DNA from: Rheinheimera tangshanensis
Lineage (GTDB): Bacteria; Pseudomonadota; Gammaproteobacteria; Enterobacterales; Alteromonadaceae
Assembly: GCF_014645135.1 (NCBI RefSeq)
Contig: NZ_BMLH01000013.1
Location: 28,953 to 92,952 of the forward strand
Direction of reading: 5' to 3'
Length of the DNA: 64,000 nt
Shown: piece after piece, positions 27,111-35,295 of the stretch
Position numbering within the stretch: the stretch's first letter is position 1
Layout of the letters: each line of letters starts with the position of its first letter
The notes under the pieces: model-generated
What the model saw: the letters and a program-made list of their open reading frames with translations, nothing else
Databases searched by the model: none
Told to the model about the DNA's origin: nothing
Made by a program: the position numbers and the translations under genes

Positions 27111-27536
27111 ATGCAAAGAATGAACTACCACGGACATTTTACACTCTGGCGGGAAAATCAGCTGATAGTTGCAAAGGTATACGGTGCATGGAGCATGGAT
27201 ACTGCACAGGATTACGCCACTCAGTTAAAAGATCTGGCGCTATCCATGAATGGCCAACCATGGGCACGGGTGGTCTTTTTGGACCAGTGGCAACTAGGCA
27301 CACCGGATTTTGAAAAAGTAATGAAAGATCTGATGAGCTGGTGTGTATCGCATCAGTTGAAGTATACAGCTTATGTTTTTCAGCCGAGCCACCTCAGGGA
27401 ACATCAATTAGATAAAGTGATAAACCAAGCAAGCGACACGAGCCAAAAAAAGATATTCACCCATCAGCAAGACGCTTTAGACTGGCTAAACAGTGTCGGC
27501 TTTGCGTTGCCCAGCCTATCAAACTCAAAGTGTTAG
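27111..27536 (+). CDS. Uncharacterised STAS/SpoIIAA-like small protein
   Basis: A ~141-residue cytosolic protein. The pattern (YHGHFTLWRENQLIVAKVYGAWSMDTAQDYATQLKDLAL...WARVVFLDQWQLGTPDFEKVMKDLMSW...YTAYVF) is an alternating beta-alpha order as in STAS/SEC14-like SpoIIAA-type folds, with no catalytic residues evident. The ATG at 27111 follows AAGGAA at close spacing; another ATG at 27120 is equally possible. A longer frame beginning at 27012 lacks a convincing ribosome site. Divergent from the thiolase gene, convergent with the chemoreceptor. I do not recognise a specific function. Confidence 0.6.
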   Translation: MQRMNYHGHFTLWRENQLIVAKVYGAWSMDTAQDYATQLKDLALSMNGQPWARVVFLDQWQLGTPDFEKVMKDLMSWCVSHQLKYTAYVFQPSHLREHQLDKVINQASDTSQKKIFTHQQDALDWLNSVGFALPSLSNSKC

Positions 27537-27625
27537 CAACTTGCTGACCCTGCGTTGTGGCAATCAGCTGGGTTGTGAACCGCAATCTTTGACTCTTAAA
27601 AACGTCAGTTGCTTTATTGCAGAAA

Positions 27626-27655
27626 AAAGCCTGCAACCTTTCTGCCGCAGGCTTT
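27626..27655 (-). terminator. Intrinsic terminator of the chemoreceptor gene
   Basis: Perfect 9-bp stem AAAGCCTGC (27626-27634)/GCAGGCTTT (27647-27655) with a 12-base loop. On the minus strand it is followed by a T-run (GGCTTTTTTC), so it terminates the chemoreceptor transcript; it may also slow the convergent small-protein transcript. Confidence 0.85.
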
Positions 27656-27677
27656 GAAGCATCTTTAGCCGGATCAC

Positions 27678-29294
27678 TCAGCTGATTTTAAACTTACCCA
27701 CCAGATTAAAAAGTACGTCAGATAACTGCCGGATCTCCGCCGATAACTTATTGTTTTCTTTGGCTACATCACCAGCTGCGCTGGCCTGATCGTGCAATGC
27801 GTAGAGGTTCTTAGTGATCTCTTCCGATACCACAGCCTGCTCTTCTGTTGCTGCTGCAGTACGAATAGCCATATCGTTGACTTGCACTGAAGATTGCATA
27901 ATCAGATGGAACACTTGCTCAGCCTGCCCAAAATTCTCTACAGTCAAATCGGCGTTTTGCTTACCGCTCGTGATGGCATGAGTCGACTCAGACACCCGGT
28001 TTTGTAACTGGACTATAATCTCCTGAATATGATTGGTACTTTGTTGGGTTCTTGACGCAAGAGTTCTCACTTCATCTGCCACCACCGCAAAACCGCGGCC
28101 CTGTTCGCCTGCACGAGCAGCCTCTATTGCCGCATTTAATGCCAGTAAATTGGTCTGCTCGGCAATACTACGGATCACTTCAAGTACAGAACTGATAGTG
28201 CCCGAACTTTTTTCCAAATCGGTGGAGAATCCCAAAGCAGCATCTACATCAGCAGTTAGTTTATCCATGCTGTGAGTCACTTTGGCCACAACCTCCAGAC
28301 CAAGGCCTGCACTTTTACGAGCCTGGTCTGACTCCTGAGCTGTTTCTGTGGCTACTTGTGCCATTTCTTTATTGGCTAATGTCATCTCGTGCACAGCACT
28401 GACAATAGAATCAGAGGCAGTATTCAACGACGAGGTAATGGCATTGGTTTTTACTGCTGAATCAGACAACTGGGTAGTCAACTGACTAAGTTGCCGGGCC
28501 TGCTGCAAAATAGCCGCAATCATGTCGCATTGATTGGCAATAAAACTGTTGAACTGTACAGCCAAATCAGCAAATTCATCTTTACTGCTGATCTGAAGAC
28601 GCGCCGTTAAGTCACCATCACCGCTCGCTATTTCACCAAGACGCTGAGTCAATGCATTAATTTGTCGGGTCAGATCGCGTGGGCCTTTATAACTAAACCA
28701 GCTGGAAATCAGCAACAATATGAAAGCAAAGCCGTATGTTATGTTGGTAAACCATTGTATTTGCGCATCTAACTTGGCTTGTTCCTGCTCTGACAGCTCC
28801 AGAGCAACTTCGCCTGCCAGATTCAGTATTTTCCTCAATTCTGCGAATTTGCCATCTTCCACTGATAACAACGAATTGAATTCAAGCTCAGTCTGCGCAT
28901 CAAAAAGAACCACGGCGCTTTGCCGCCAGCTTTGATAATTCTGTTCAAAATCTGCAAATTTTACTGCGATCTCTGGATAGTCAGACAAAAATCCCAAATA
29001 TTCGTTAAAACGCTGTTGGACCTGAAGTGCATTCTCATCAAAGTCTGCTTTTGCAGCATCCCCCTCTTTGGTATTACCGCTTTTTAAGATTGCCAAGGCT
29101 AACTTCGCCTGATACAAATCCCGGTCAGCATTGAGTACCGTAGATACGGCCGGCAAAAAATTTTCGTCCTCGATGCTCAATGCATGCCGCTGTAATGAAT
29201 TGAGATAACTAAAAAGCGTGATCACAACAAGCACAGTGATCGCCATCAATAGGGTTGGAATACTGCTTTTCACGCGAATACTATTGAAGTTCAT
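27678..29294 (-). CDS. Methyl-accepting chemotaxis protein
   Basis: A 538-residue transmembrane chemoreceptor. Order: TM1 (~13-30, [18 protein letters not shown]), a ~155-residue periplasmic four-helix-bundle type sensor, TM2 ([15 protein letters not shown]), HAMP (~210-262), then the MA signalling domain with the highly conserved hairpin tip [35 protein letters not shown] (split here: residues ~375-409). It controls CheA activity through CheW; no C-terminal NWETF-type CheR tether is present. The ligand is not evident. A sigma-28-like promoter is seen at 29353-29379, and a terminator follows, so the gene is a monocistronic member of the flagellar/chemotaxis regulon. Confidence 0.93.
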   Translation of the reverse strand: MNFNSIRVKSSIPTLLMAITVLVVITLFSYLNSLQRHALSIEDENFLPAVSTVLNADRDLYQAKLALAILKSGNTKEGDAAKADFDENALQVQQRFNEYLGFLSDYPEIAVKFADFEQNYQSWRQSAVVLFDAQTELEFNSLLSVEDGKFAELRKILNLAGEVALELSEQEQAKLDAQIQWFTNITYGFAFILLLISSWFSYKGPRDLTRQINALTQRLGEIASGDGDLTARLQISSKDEFADLAVQFNSFIANQCDMIAAILQQARQLSQLTTQLSDSAVKTNAITSSLNTASDSIVSAVHEMTLANKEMAQVATETAQESDQARKSAGLGLEVVAKVTHSMDKLTADVDAALGFSTDLEKSSGTISSVLEVIRSIAEQTNLLALNAAIEAARAGEQGRGFAVVADEVRTLASRTQQSTNHIQEIIVQLQNRVSESTHAITSGKQNADLTVENFGQAEQVFHLIMQSSVQVNDMAIRTAAATEEQAVVSEEITKNLYALHDQASAAGDVAKENNKLSAEIRQLSDVLFNLVGKFKIS

Positions 29295-29689
29295 AGATTA
29301 AAGCTCCCAGCTTAGCATTTTTATCATTTATACCATAGGAAACACAATTTACATATCGTTTTTATCATTTTTAACTTTAAAACACAGAGTGGAGCAGATA
29401 TAGGAACTGATACATGGAACCAGAGATTTATCAGCAAATTACTAGTAGCCTAAAGCCTGATTATGAATACTGCTCAGGTCTTTGGTATTGATTTAACTCA
29501 AGTAAAGGTCAAAGATATCAGAATGGAGTACATTTGCGACAAAGAGCAAAAGCCCCGGGATGACTGATACGACAGGGTGAATTTGCTCACCTGCCTTTTC
29601 GCATTTCTCTTTTCATTCTGGTAAAAGTAAATCTAATGGCTTAGGTCAATACAAGGGGACTCAAGAGCCACAGTGCATTCACTCTTGTA
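29295..29689. other. Intergenic region between chemoreceptor and small lipoprotein gene
   Basis: Apart from the sigma-28-like site nothing convincing is seen. A 34-codon open frame (29464-29568, plus strand) lacks a ribosome site and any recognisable similarity. The base composition is A/T-rich near the chemoreceptor. It may hold degraded sequence. Confidence 0.4.
29353..29379 (-). promoter_or_regulatory. Candidate sigma-28 (FliA) promoter of the chemoreceptor
   Basis: On the minus strand TAAAGTTA (29379-29372), an 11-base spacer and AACGATAT (29360-29353) match the FliA consensus TAAAGTTT-N11-GCCGATAA at 7 of 8 and 5 of 8 positions with the exact spacing, about 58 bases upstream of the start codon. 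Confidence 0.6.
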
Positions 29690-30136
29690 TTAGAGCCTGT
29701 CCTCTGGCCCACAAGCCGGCAGTTTTTGCATCTCTTGCGCTGTGGCGCTGTCGTTACATTCGCCAATAATTCGCTCGTAACCATGCTCAAAACTGCTGTC
29801 GAGTTCAAAATAGCCTTCTTTGCAAAACTGTTTTGTTTCCATCAGTTCAGCCAGTTCGTCGTACAAAGGGCCTTCACCTGGTTCTTTGTCATAACGGTCT
29901 GCATTGACAGGCCGGGCTCGTCTTTGCATAGAGCGCTCCTCTGCCATACGCTGCATCATCACCTTTTGCTCTATCTGCATAGGACGACCTTTGCGATAAC
30001 TGAATTGTTTGCTTTGATCCGGATGCACGCAGGCCTTAAACACTGCCCTCGCCTCAGAGCGCTGATGGGGAGTTGAAGAACATCCGGCAAGCAACATAAC
30101 TACACTCACAAGAGCTACCCAATACTGTGGTTTCAC
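29690..30136 (-). CDS. Small lipoprotein of unknown function
   Basis: A 148-residue predicted lipoprotein: a hydrophobic signal (residues 5-18) ends in the lipobox LLAGC, Cys19. The mature part is hydrophilic, rich in charged residues, Met and Gln (MQIEQKVMMQRMAEERSMQRR), and has four further cysteines (KACVH, KQFCKEG, GECND, PACG) that could form two disulphides in the periplasm. No domain is recognised. It is not linked to its neighbours: the next minus-strand gene is exeM, beyond an intervening gap and a terminator. The lipoprotein assignment is firm; function is unknown. Confidence 0.7.
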   Translation of the reverse strand: MKPQYWVALVSVVMLLAGCSSTPHQRSEARAVFKACVHPDQSKQFSYRKGRPMQIEQKVMMQRMAEERSMQRRARPVNADRYDKEPGEGPLYDELAELMETKQFCKEGYFELDSSFEHGYERIIGECNDSATAQEMQKLPACGPEDRL

Positions 30137-30260
30137 CTGATAATTTTCCTTTTACTAAGCAGTTGAACTGCATGAACGCTTTAGATCTGGATTAACCAGA
30201 CTCTGGCTAACCTGTTAGGTTCCTTGTAACACAAAATAACCCAGATGAGCAGTCAAAAAA

Positions 30261-30282
30261 ACAGCCACCCGCAGGTGGCTGT
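30261..30282 (-). terminator. Intrinsic terminator of exeM
   Basis: Perfect 9-bp stem ACAGCCACC/GGTGGCTGT (30261-30269 and 30274-30282) with a 4-base loop, followed on the minus strand by a run of seven or more T. It lies 33 bases after the exeM stop. Confidence 0.92.
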
Positions 30283-30314
30283 CTCACTAGACGCAAGTCT
30301 GATTCAGACAGGAG

Positions 30315-33287
30315 TTAACCAAATAACCACCCCAATACAGCGTTAATCACCGAAATCACCCACTGTACTACCGCATTACCTTTGCTGTCTTTTACTTCAA
30401 TAACGTAATGGACAGTAGTGCTGACGCCCAAAGAGTCTGTCGCTTTGATGCTGAATTTAAGTTCAGGCTGATGTTTAGCGTTCAGTTTCTTTTTCAGAGT
30501 CAGTTGCCCCTTGTTAAAGATCAGGTATTTGTTGCTGTCAATCAGCTCCAGGCTTTGAATACTGGCGTTGTTGCCTGTCGCTTCAGCCTTGACTGTCGCC
30601 AGCACAGTACCGGGACGAATACTGTCGGAAATCACAGCGGGTAACCCCTCTAAGCGAATCACAGGCAACTCAGGTAAATCATTCAGTTGCACTTCAATGC
30701 GGGCAGGTTCAGATACCAGACCTGTTTCAGTTTCTGCGGTCAATTCAAAACGCAGCACCTGACGGCTTTCAAAATCCAGTTCGGCGCCGGCTGCTACCAC
30801 TAACTGGCCGTTGGCATTGACACTGAATAAGTCGGCCTGCTCACCTGATAACTGGTAACCGGTAATAGTTACCGCAGAGCTGGTCACAATCTGGCCTACC
30901 ACAGTGCCAGCGGCGGCTTGCTCATCCAGCAGGAAAAACTGGTCTTGCACAACTGGCTTGGCAAAATACACCGACATCACCAAAGGATCGTGATCCGAAG
31001 AGCGGAACGGGCCTGGCGCATAGAAGTTGGCTTTGGCTACTTCAGATTTAAACTCTTCGTTGTAATCCAGGATCACAGGTTCATCAGCGTTGATAGCCCA
31101 CTCAGTCACTTCAGCGACACGGTTTTTAATGTCACCTGTGGCAAACACATGATCCAGCGTGCCCGATTCGCCATTAAACAAGTAAGAGCTGACTTTATTG
31201 CCATGCACCTGCTGACTGACCTGCACATAACCTGAGTCATTCATCGCGCGGATTGGGTCTTCCTGCATATAGGCATTAAAGTCACCCACAATCACGCTAT
31301 TGTCTGTTTCTATACCTGTTGGGTAACCGGCCAGCCAGTTGCCCATGGCTGTTGCAGCCTGCAGACGTAAACCATTCCAGCAGCCCTGACCATCACCTGA
31401 GTCGATGTTCGCCAGATCAGCTTTATTACTCGGGCAGCTGCCTTTGGATTTTAAGTGCACCACAGTCAAATTCAGCAGTTCACCGGATTGCTGCAGTTTA
31501 AAGCTCTGGCTGATTAAAGGTCTGTTGCCGTAATCAAAAGGAGCCGCATTGCCAATAGCGGCTGTGCCTGCCTGTACGACTTTGTCTTTGCGATAAATCA
31601 TCGCAGAAGTGATTTCATCGGTGCCCACTTTAGCAACGCTAAAATCAACAAAAGCCCAGACATCAGCACCGGCTTTTGCATTTAAACCGCGCACTAAATC
31701 GGCAATGGCCGATTGCTCGGAAAAGCCGTCGTTTTCAATTTCCAGTAAACCGACCAAATCGGCGTTCATCGCCGAGATGGCGGCAATAATTTTGTCGCGT
31801 TGTTTGGCAAATTCAACAGCTGTAGAAGCACCGCGAGAGGTCGGGAAACCATTGCCTGCGCCATCACCATTGAAGTAGTTCAGCACATTGATGCTGGCTA
31901 TACGATAATCGCCTTTGCTGATCGCAGGTTGTTCTGTACGTGGATTGCTGCTGACAAATACAGGTTCAGTTAATGGGTGAACCCGGTATTTACTGAAGCC
32001 GTAACCCAGCACTGCATCAAAAGGTAAAACTTCATCGCCAACCCGCACTGTATTGCTGGCGGATAAACCCGGAGCAGGATACAAAGTATCTTTATTTTGC
32101 AGGTTAGATCCGTCGTCCAGTACCAGTTTATTCAGGCTGTTGGCTGCCATCACAGCTTTAGCCGCATCACCCGGCAATGCAATTTGTGTCGGCTGATACA
32201 AACGCTCAGACGACAAGCCAAGCTCATTGTAACGGCCTAGACCATAGTTGTCTGTCACCACCAGAGGCTCTGCTAAACGCACTTTCATGCCTTCAAGGGC
32301 TTCAAATTGGCTTAAACTGGCGACAGGTAAAGTGACAGGTACCGCAGCTACAGCTTCACCTGCACCACAAGAGGTTAAATCTACCAGTTTTGCCAGTTGC
32401 GTCTGACCAAAAGACTCTTCAACCAAAGCACTAACCCGAACCTTGTCGCCGACTACTGCGGCTTTACCAGACAGGTTATCGTAGACAAACACAGCTTCAG
32501 AGGTGGTCGCATTCTGATCCTGATCGGCAGCTTCTTCCTGAATAAAGAAACCTTTTAAACCGGAGCTGTCCTGGAAACTGGCAGTCACTACGGCTTCGAC
32601 TGACACAGTCTGACCTTTCAAAGGAGATACATCTGTCTCGCCCTGAATGGCGGAAATCAGCGTGGTTGAATCACCACATTGGCCATGCACATAAACAGGC
32701 TCTTGCGGTGTGCCTGAACCTGAACCCTTGTAGCTGCCAATGTCGCTGAAATCATCCTGTGCAAACTGATCGTATTGCAATGAAGGGTCAAATACATCAG
32801 TGGTTGTGATATCCCCTGTAGTGACTGACGCTTTGCGTCTTAAGCTTTTATCAATACTCGAAACACCACCGCTATTCCACGCACTGCCCGGATCGAAGCC
32901 GACCTGACCAAAAGAATCAATGACCTGATCGCCTTTGGACAACACCAGCGCATCATCACCGTTGTACCAGGATGAGCTATTGAGCAACTGGGCTTTGTCT
33001 TTCAGTGCAGCAACAGAATTACTGTTGGCAATCACATAGACAGCACCGGGTGCCAGATTGCCGGTTAAATTAATAGTGGTAGCGGCAGTCGTGTTGCCAT
33101 TAAAAAACATCTGCAGTTTGTACTGGCTTAAATCAACAGTCTGACTGCCCAGATTCACCAGTTCTACGGCTTTGTTATTGGAAGACCCTTCAACATATTC
33201 GGAGATCAGTAATTCGGCGTGCAGTTGTGGACTGAGTGCCAGCGCAACGGCAACAGCACATAGGTTTTTTATGCTCATGGAGTTCAC
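30315..33287 (-). CDS. exeM: Secreted ExeM/NucH-type extracellular endonuclease
   Basis: A 990-residue exported nuclease. Signal peptide 1-24 (ALALSPQLHA), then a lamin-tail domain (~25-125, LLISEYVEGSSNNKAVELVNLG), an OB-fold-like segment (~210-300), the endonuclease/exonuclease/phosphatase domain (~470-790) with NVLNYFNGDG, GLLEIENDG, HLKSKG, VGDFNAY and SSDHDPLV, and two cadherin-like domains. In Shewanella, ExeM degrades extracellular DNA. The C-terminus is a hydrophobic tail (NAVVQWVISVINAVLGWLFG) without the Gly-Gly motif or terminal basic cluster of the rhombosortase GlyGly-CTERM signal, so anchoring may differ. ATG 33287 is the annotated start. Monocistronic. Confidence 0.92.
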   Translation of the reverse strand: MNSMSIKNLCAVAVALALSPQLHAELLISEYVEGSSNNKAVELVNLGSQTVDLSQYKLQMFFNGNTTAATTINLTGNLAPGAVYVIANSNSVAALKDKAQLLNSSSWYNGDDALVLSKGDQVIDSFGQVGFDPGSAWNSGGVSSIDKSLRRKASVTTGDITTTDVFDPSLQYDQFAQDDFSDIGSYKGSGSGTPQEPVYVHGQCGDSTTLISAIQGETDVSPLKGQTVSVEAVVTASFQDSSGLKGFFIQEEAADQDQNATTSEAVFVYDNLSGKAAVVGDKVRVSALVEESFGQTQLAKLVDLTSCGAGEAVAAVPVTLPVASLSQFEALEGMKVRLAEPLVVTDNYGLGRYNELGLSSERLYQPTQIALPGDAAKAVMAANSLNKLVLDDGSNLQNKDTLYPAPGLSASNTVRVGDEVLPFDAVLGYGFSKYRVHPLTEPVFVSSNPRTEQPAISKGDYRIASINVLNYFNGDGAGNGFPTSRGASTAVEFAKQRDKIIAAISAMNADLVGLLEIENDGFSEQSAIADLVRGLNAKAGADVWAFVDFSVAKVGTDEITSAMIYRKDKVVQAGTAAIGNAAPFDYGNRPLISQSFKLQQSGELLNLTVVHLKSKGSCPSNKADLANIDSGDGQGCWNGLRLQAATAMGNWLAGYPTGIETDNSVIVGDFNAYMQEDPIRAMNDSGYVQVSQQVHGNKVSSYLFNGESGTLDHVFATGDIKNRVAEVTEWAINADEPVILDYNEEFKSEVAKANFYAPGPFRSSDHDPLVMSVYFAKPVVQDQFFLLDEQAAAGTVVGQIVTSSAVTITGYQLSGEQADLFSVNANGQLVVAAGAELDFESRQVLRFELTAETETGLVSEPARIEVQLNDLPELPVIRLEGLPAVISDSIRPGTVLATVKAEATGNNASIQSLELIDSNKYLIFNKGQLTLKKKLNAKHQPELKFSIKATDSLGVSTTVHYVIEVKDSKGNAVVQWVISVINAVLGWLFG

Positions 33288-33566
33288 TTTTGAGTTATTT
33301 ATAATTTTAACGGGTAAACATTAGAGGTTAATCATGTTACAGGCATATTAATAAACTAAGGGCTTTATTTAATCAATCGCAATATTTGCACCATTCAACT
33401 GAATTCAGCGGAGATCCATCGTTATTTTCAAACTTTTTTACGAAGCGGCGGAACAAAGCCGACTGTGCTTTTGTCTGAGCCTGTGCATGAGAACTCCTCC
33501 CGGAGTGAGAGAAGTAATTCACCACAAGGGAATATTATTAAAAAGCGCTACACAGGAGCTCAATCC

Positions 33567-33800
33567 ATGATGATCAGTATCCGTAATCGTATTTTAGCTT
33601 TTTTAGATCTGGCCCACTGCCATTACAAAGTCGAAGGCAATACCATCACCACTTCTTCTGCGGTGCTGGCCTTTACTGCGGACCATTTGTCTATCAGGCG
33701 TGAAGGTAAACCTGAACGTTTAATGCCGTATGAAAAGCTGAATATGGATAAGATCTTGTTTTTACTGACCGCACAGGCGGACAAAACACCGACGCATTAG
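33567..33800 (+). CDS. Small protein of unknown function (77 aa)
   Basis: A 77-residue hydrophilic protein with a hydrophobic start (MMISIRNRILAFLDLAHCHYKVEG...). It has two ATGs (33567 and 33570); AGGAG at 33553-33557 is suitably placed for both. The sequence reads as a short beta-rich part (NTITTSSAVLAFTADHLSIRREGKP) and an amphipathic helix (EKLNMDKILFLLTAQ). I do not recognise a family. It lies alone between exeM (divergent, minus) and the alpha/beta hydrolase (convergent). The clear ribosome site and balanced composition favour a real gene. Confidence 0.55.
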   Translation: MMISIRNRILAFLDLAHCHYKVEGNTITTSSAVLAFTADHLSIRREGKPERLMPYEKLNMDKILFLLTAQADKTPTH

Positions 33801-33848
33801 CGTTTGACTGGTTTTTTATCCCTGAACTGCCGTAGAAACAGAGGTTCT

Positions 33849-33883
33849 GCTGACTCCGTTGTTCTGATCCTACCGGAGTCAGC
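33849..33883. terminator. Inverted repeat after the 77-aa gene
   Basis: GCTGACTCCG (33849-33858) and CGGAGTCAGC (33874-33883) form a perfect 10-bp stem with a 15-base loop. No T-run follows on either strand, so it may act as a barrier or mRNA end rather than a classical terminator. Confidence 0.4.
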
Positions 33884-33961
33884 GCACAAGGATTTCATTG
33901 ATTTGCTTTACCCAGCTTGGCAGAGTCAGTACAGGTTTTATCTCTCTGTAAATCAAAACTT

Positions 33962-34699
33962 TTATGCCAGAACCGCATCTTCAGTGGCTTGTCTGGGATT
34001 GAGCTGATGTTGAATAAACTGCTTCAACTGTGCCGCGGCCTGCTCTGGTATAGCCTGCAATAAAAAATGCGGTGCATCCAAACGGATCAGTTGCATATCA
34101 GGTTGCAACTGTAACAAGGCTTTCGCATTAAAAGCCCAAATCAACCAGTCTTGCCTTGCCTGCAAATACATCAGTGGCAAAGTTAAAGTCGCAAATTCTT
34201 TCAGCACATCCACCTGCAACACTTGTTTAGCCCTGTATTTAATTACCGGCTCTGACACCATAGTCAGGGCTTTTTCCAGCAACGCAGATAACTCTGCACT
34301 GGCATAACGCCCTTGTAACCACAAGGCTGTCCAATGATGAACCAGCTCGTTCCACGGCAGTTTGTCTACCGCATGAATTAAACCTTTGAACGCGGGTAAA
34401 GGATTGCGGCCAAACGTGGCACACAACACCAGGGCTGTTAAATTGTGTGGTTGCTCTGCAGCCAGCAAAATCCCTAAAGGTCCGGAAAAAGATTCAGCCA
34501 ACACCACAAAAGGATGCTCCGGCAATTGCGGCCGGATAAAGTCAAGTAGCTCGGAGTAATCCAACAGCTGATCCAGAGGGTAAGCGATCACCTGAAGTTC
34601 ATACTCAGGAGCTAACTGCTGCGCCAGTTGCTGATATAAAATCCCGGTTCCATCCAACCCAGGCAGCAACACTATGGTATGAGCCATGTTTATCTTCAT
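33962..34699 (-). CDS. Alpha/beta hydrolase
   Basis: A 245-residue alpha/beta-fold hydrolase. Expected elements: oxyanion-hole motif LLPGLDGTG (~11-19), nucleophile elbow LAESFSGPLG (Ser ~70), acid in ARQDWLIW (Asp ~190) and catalytic His in LDAPHFLLQA (~218). The closest relatives are generic pimeloyl-ACP-carboxylesterase-like proteins, but no gene context points to biotin or any other pathway. Start: ATG 34699; ATG 34687 (MAHTIVLLPG) would give the tighter fold boundary. Substrate unknown. Confidence 0.85.
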   Translation of the reverse strand: MKINMAHTIVLLPGLDGTGILYQQLAQQLAPEYELQVIAYPLDQLLDYSELLDFIRPQLPEHPFVVLAESFSGPLGILLAAEQPHNLTALVLCATFGRNPLPAFKGLIHAVDKLPWNELVHHWTALWLQGRYASAELSALLEKALTMVSEPVIKYRAKQVLQVDVLKEFATLTLPLMYLQARQDWLIWAFNAKALLQLQPDMQLIRLDAPHFLLQAIPEQAAAQLKQFIQHQLNPRQATEDAVLA

Positions 34700-34862
34700 C
34701 CGTCCATATCACCATTACCCGTCCTGCTGTTCAGTGTACTGTAGGCAGATGACAAAGTGCTGACAAAAAACGTCGCGTTTCGCTTAATAAATGGTTACCC
34801 GTCACTCTTGTGACAAAAGCGATGGCATTGATATGCGTGAGCCACTATCGTGAAGGCACCGC

Positions 34863-34997
34863 TTGATAAGGATTTATCCATACCAGATAGAAGAAAGTTA
34901 CTGCACTGTCAAAGCGGTTAGCCGTATTAGTTTTGAGGTTCAATCAGGTCAGATTTTTGCTCTGTTAGGCCCGAGTGACAGGGAAATCCGCTCTTAA
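34863..34997 (+). pseudogene. Relic of an ABC transporter ATPase (N-terminal fragment)
   Basis: An open stretch without a start codon reads ...ESYCTVKAVSRISFEVQSG (then QIFALLGPS), which is the first beta-sheet of an ABC ATPase up to the Walker A (normally GPNGAGKST). After GPS the reading turns to DREIRS and stops, so the Walker A and everything after it are gone. It probably is the remains of an ABC-2-type exporter ATPase. Confidence 0.6.
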
Positions 34998-35110
34998 TTC
35001 ACAGGCAGATCGACTGAATAGGTCCCGACGCCAGGTAAAACAGTAATGAATACAAAGGCAATCAGCAAAAAGTGCAGCCAGCGGGGTCTATGAACCAGGC
35101 ATTCGGATCT
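34994..35110 (-). pseudogene. Possible relic of a DoxX-like membrane protein (C-terminus)
   Basis: On the minus strand the open stretch ends RPRWLHFLLIAFVFITVLPG then VGTYSVDLPVN and a stop. One hydrophobic helix followed by G-x-G-x-x-S-x-D is the usual C-terminal end of DoxX proteins. There is no credible start or upstream remainder. Low certainty; it may be just a chance reading. Confidence 0.3.
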
Positions 35111-35229
35111 AGGGTAGAAAACCAAAAGGGTGTTTACTGATGAAAACCTTTTTGTTTGCGAGCGTGAAAGAATAAAAAACAAGCAACTGGTCTGGGAAGC
35201 TGTTGAAAACGTACTGAACTTCGTGTGAC

Positions 35230-35271
35230 TGTTATACTCTTAGAACACAACCGGGTGCCACTGACCCGGTT
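35230..35271 (+). promoter_or_regulatory. Extended -10 promoter and 5' leader hairpin of tamA
   Basis: TGTTATACT (35230-35238) fits the extended -10 TGnTATAAT with no good -35 at the usual distance. A predicted start near 35245 puts an 8-bp perfect hairpin (AACCGGGT/ACCCGGTT, 35249-35256 with 35264-35271) at the 5' end of the transcript, 25 bases before the tamA start. Confidence 0.5.
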
Positions 35272-35295
35272 CTAACACGAAGGATAGTTCGCATT

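Larger units (their letters stand above)
34700..35295. other. Gene-poor region with decayed fragments upstream of tamA
   Basis: About 600 bases between the alpha/beta hydrolase and tamA without an intact gene. It holds the ABC ATPase relic (34863-34997), the possible DoxX relic (34994-35110), and the tamA promoter and leader hairpin (35230-35271). The rest shows nothing recognisable. Confidence 0.6.

Noticed and set aside
29464..29568. 34-codon open frame beginning MNTAQVFGIDLTQ
   Set aside because: No ribosome binding site and no known similarity; kept only as a remark in the intergenic entry.
33804..34007. 67-codon plus-strand open frame after the 77-aa gene
   Set aside because: It spans the inverted repeat and the 3' end of the hydrolase gene; composition (many Ser/Arg/Leu) is non-coding-like.
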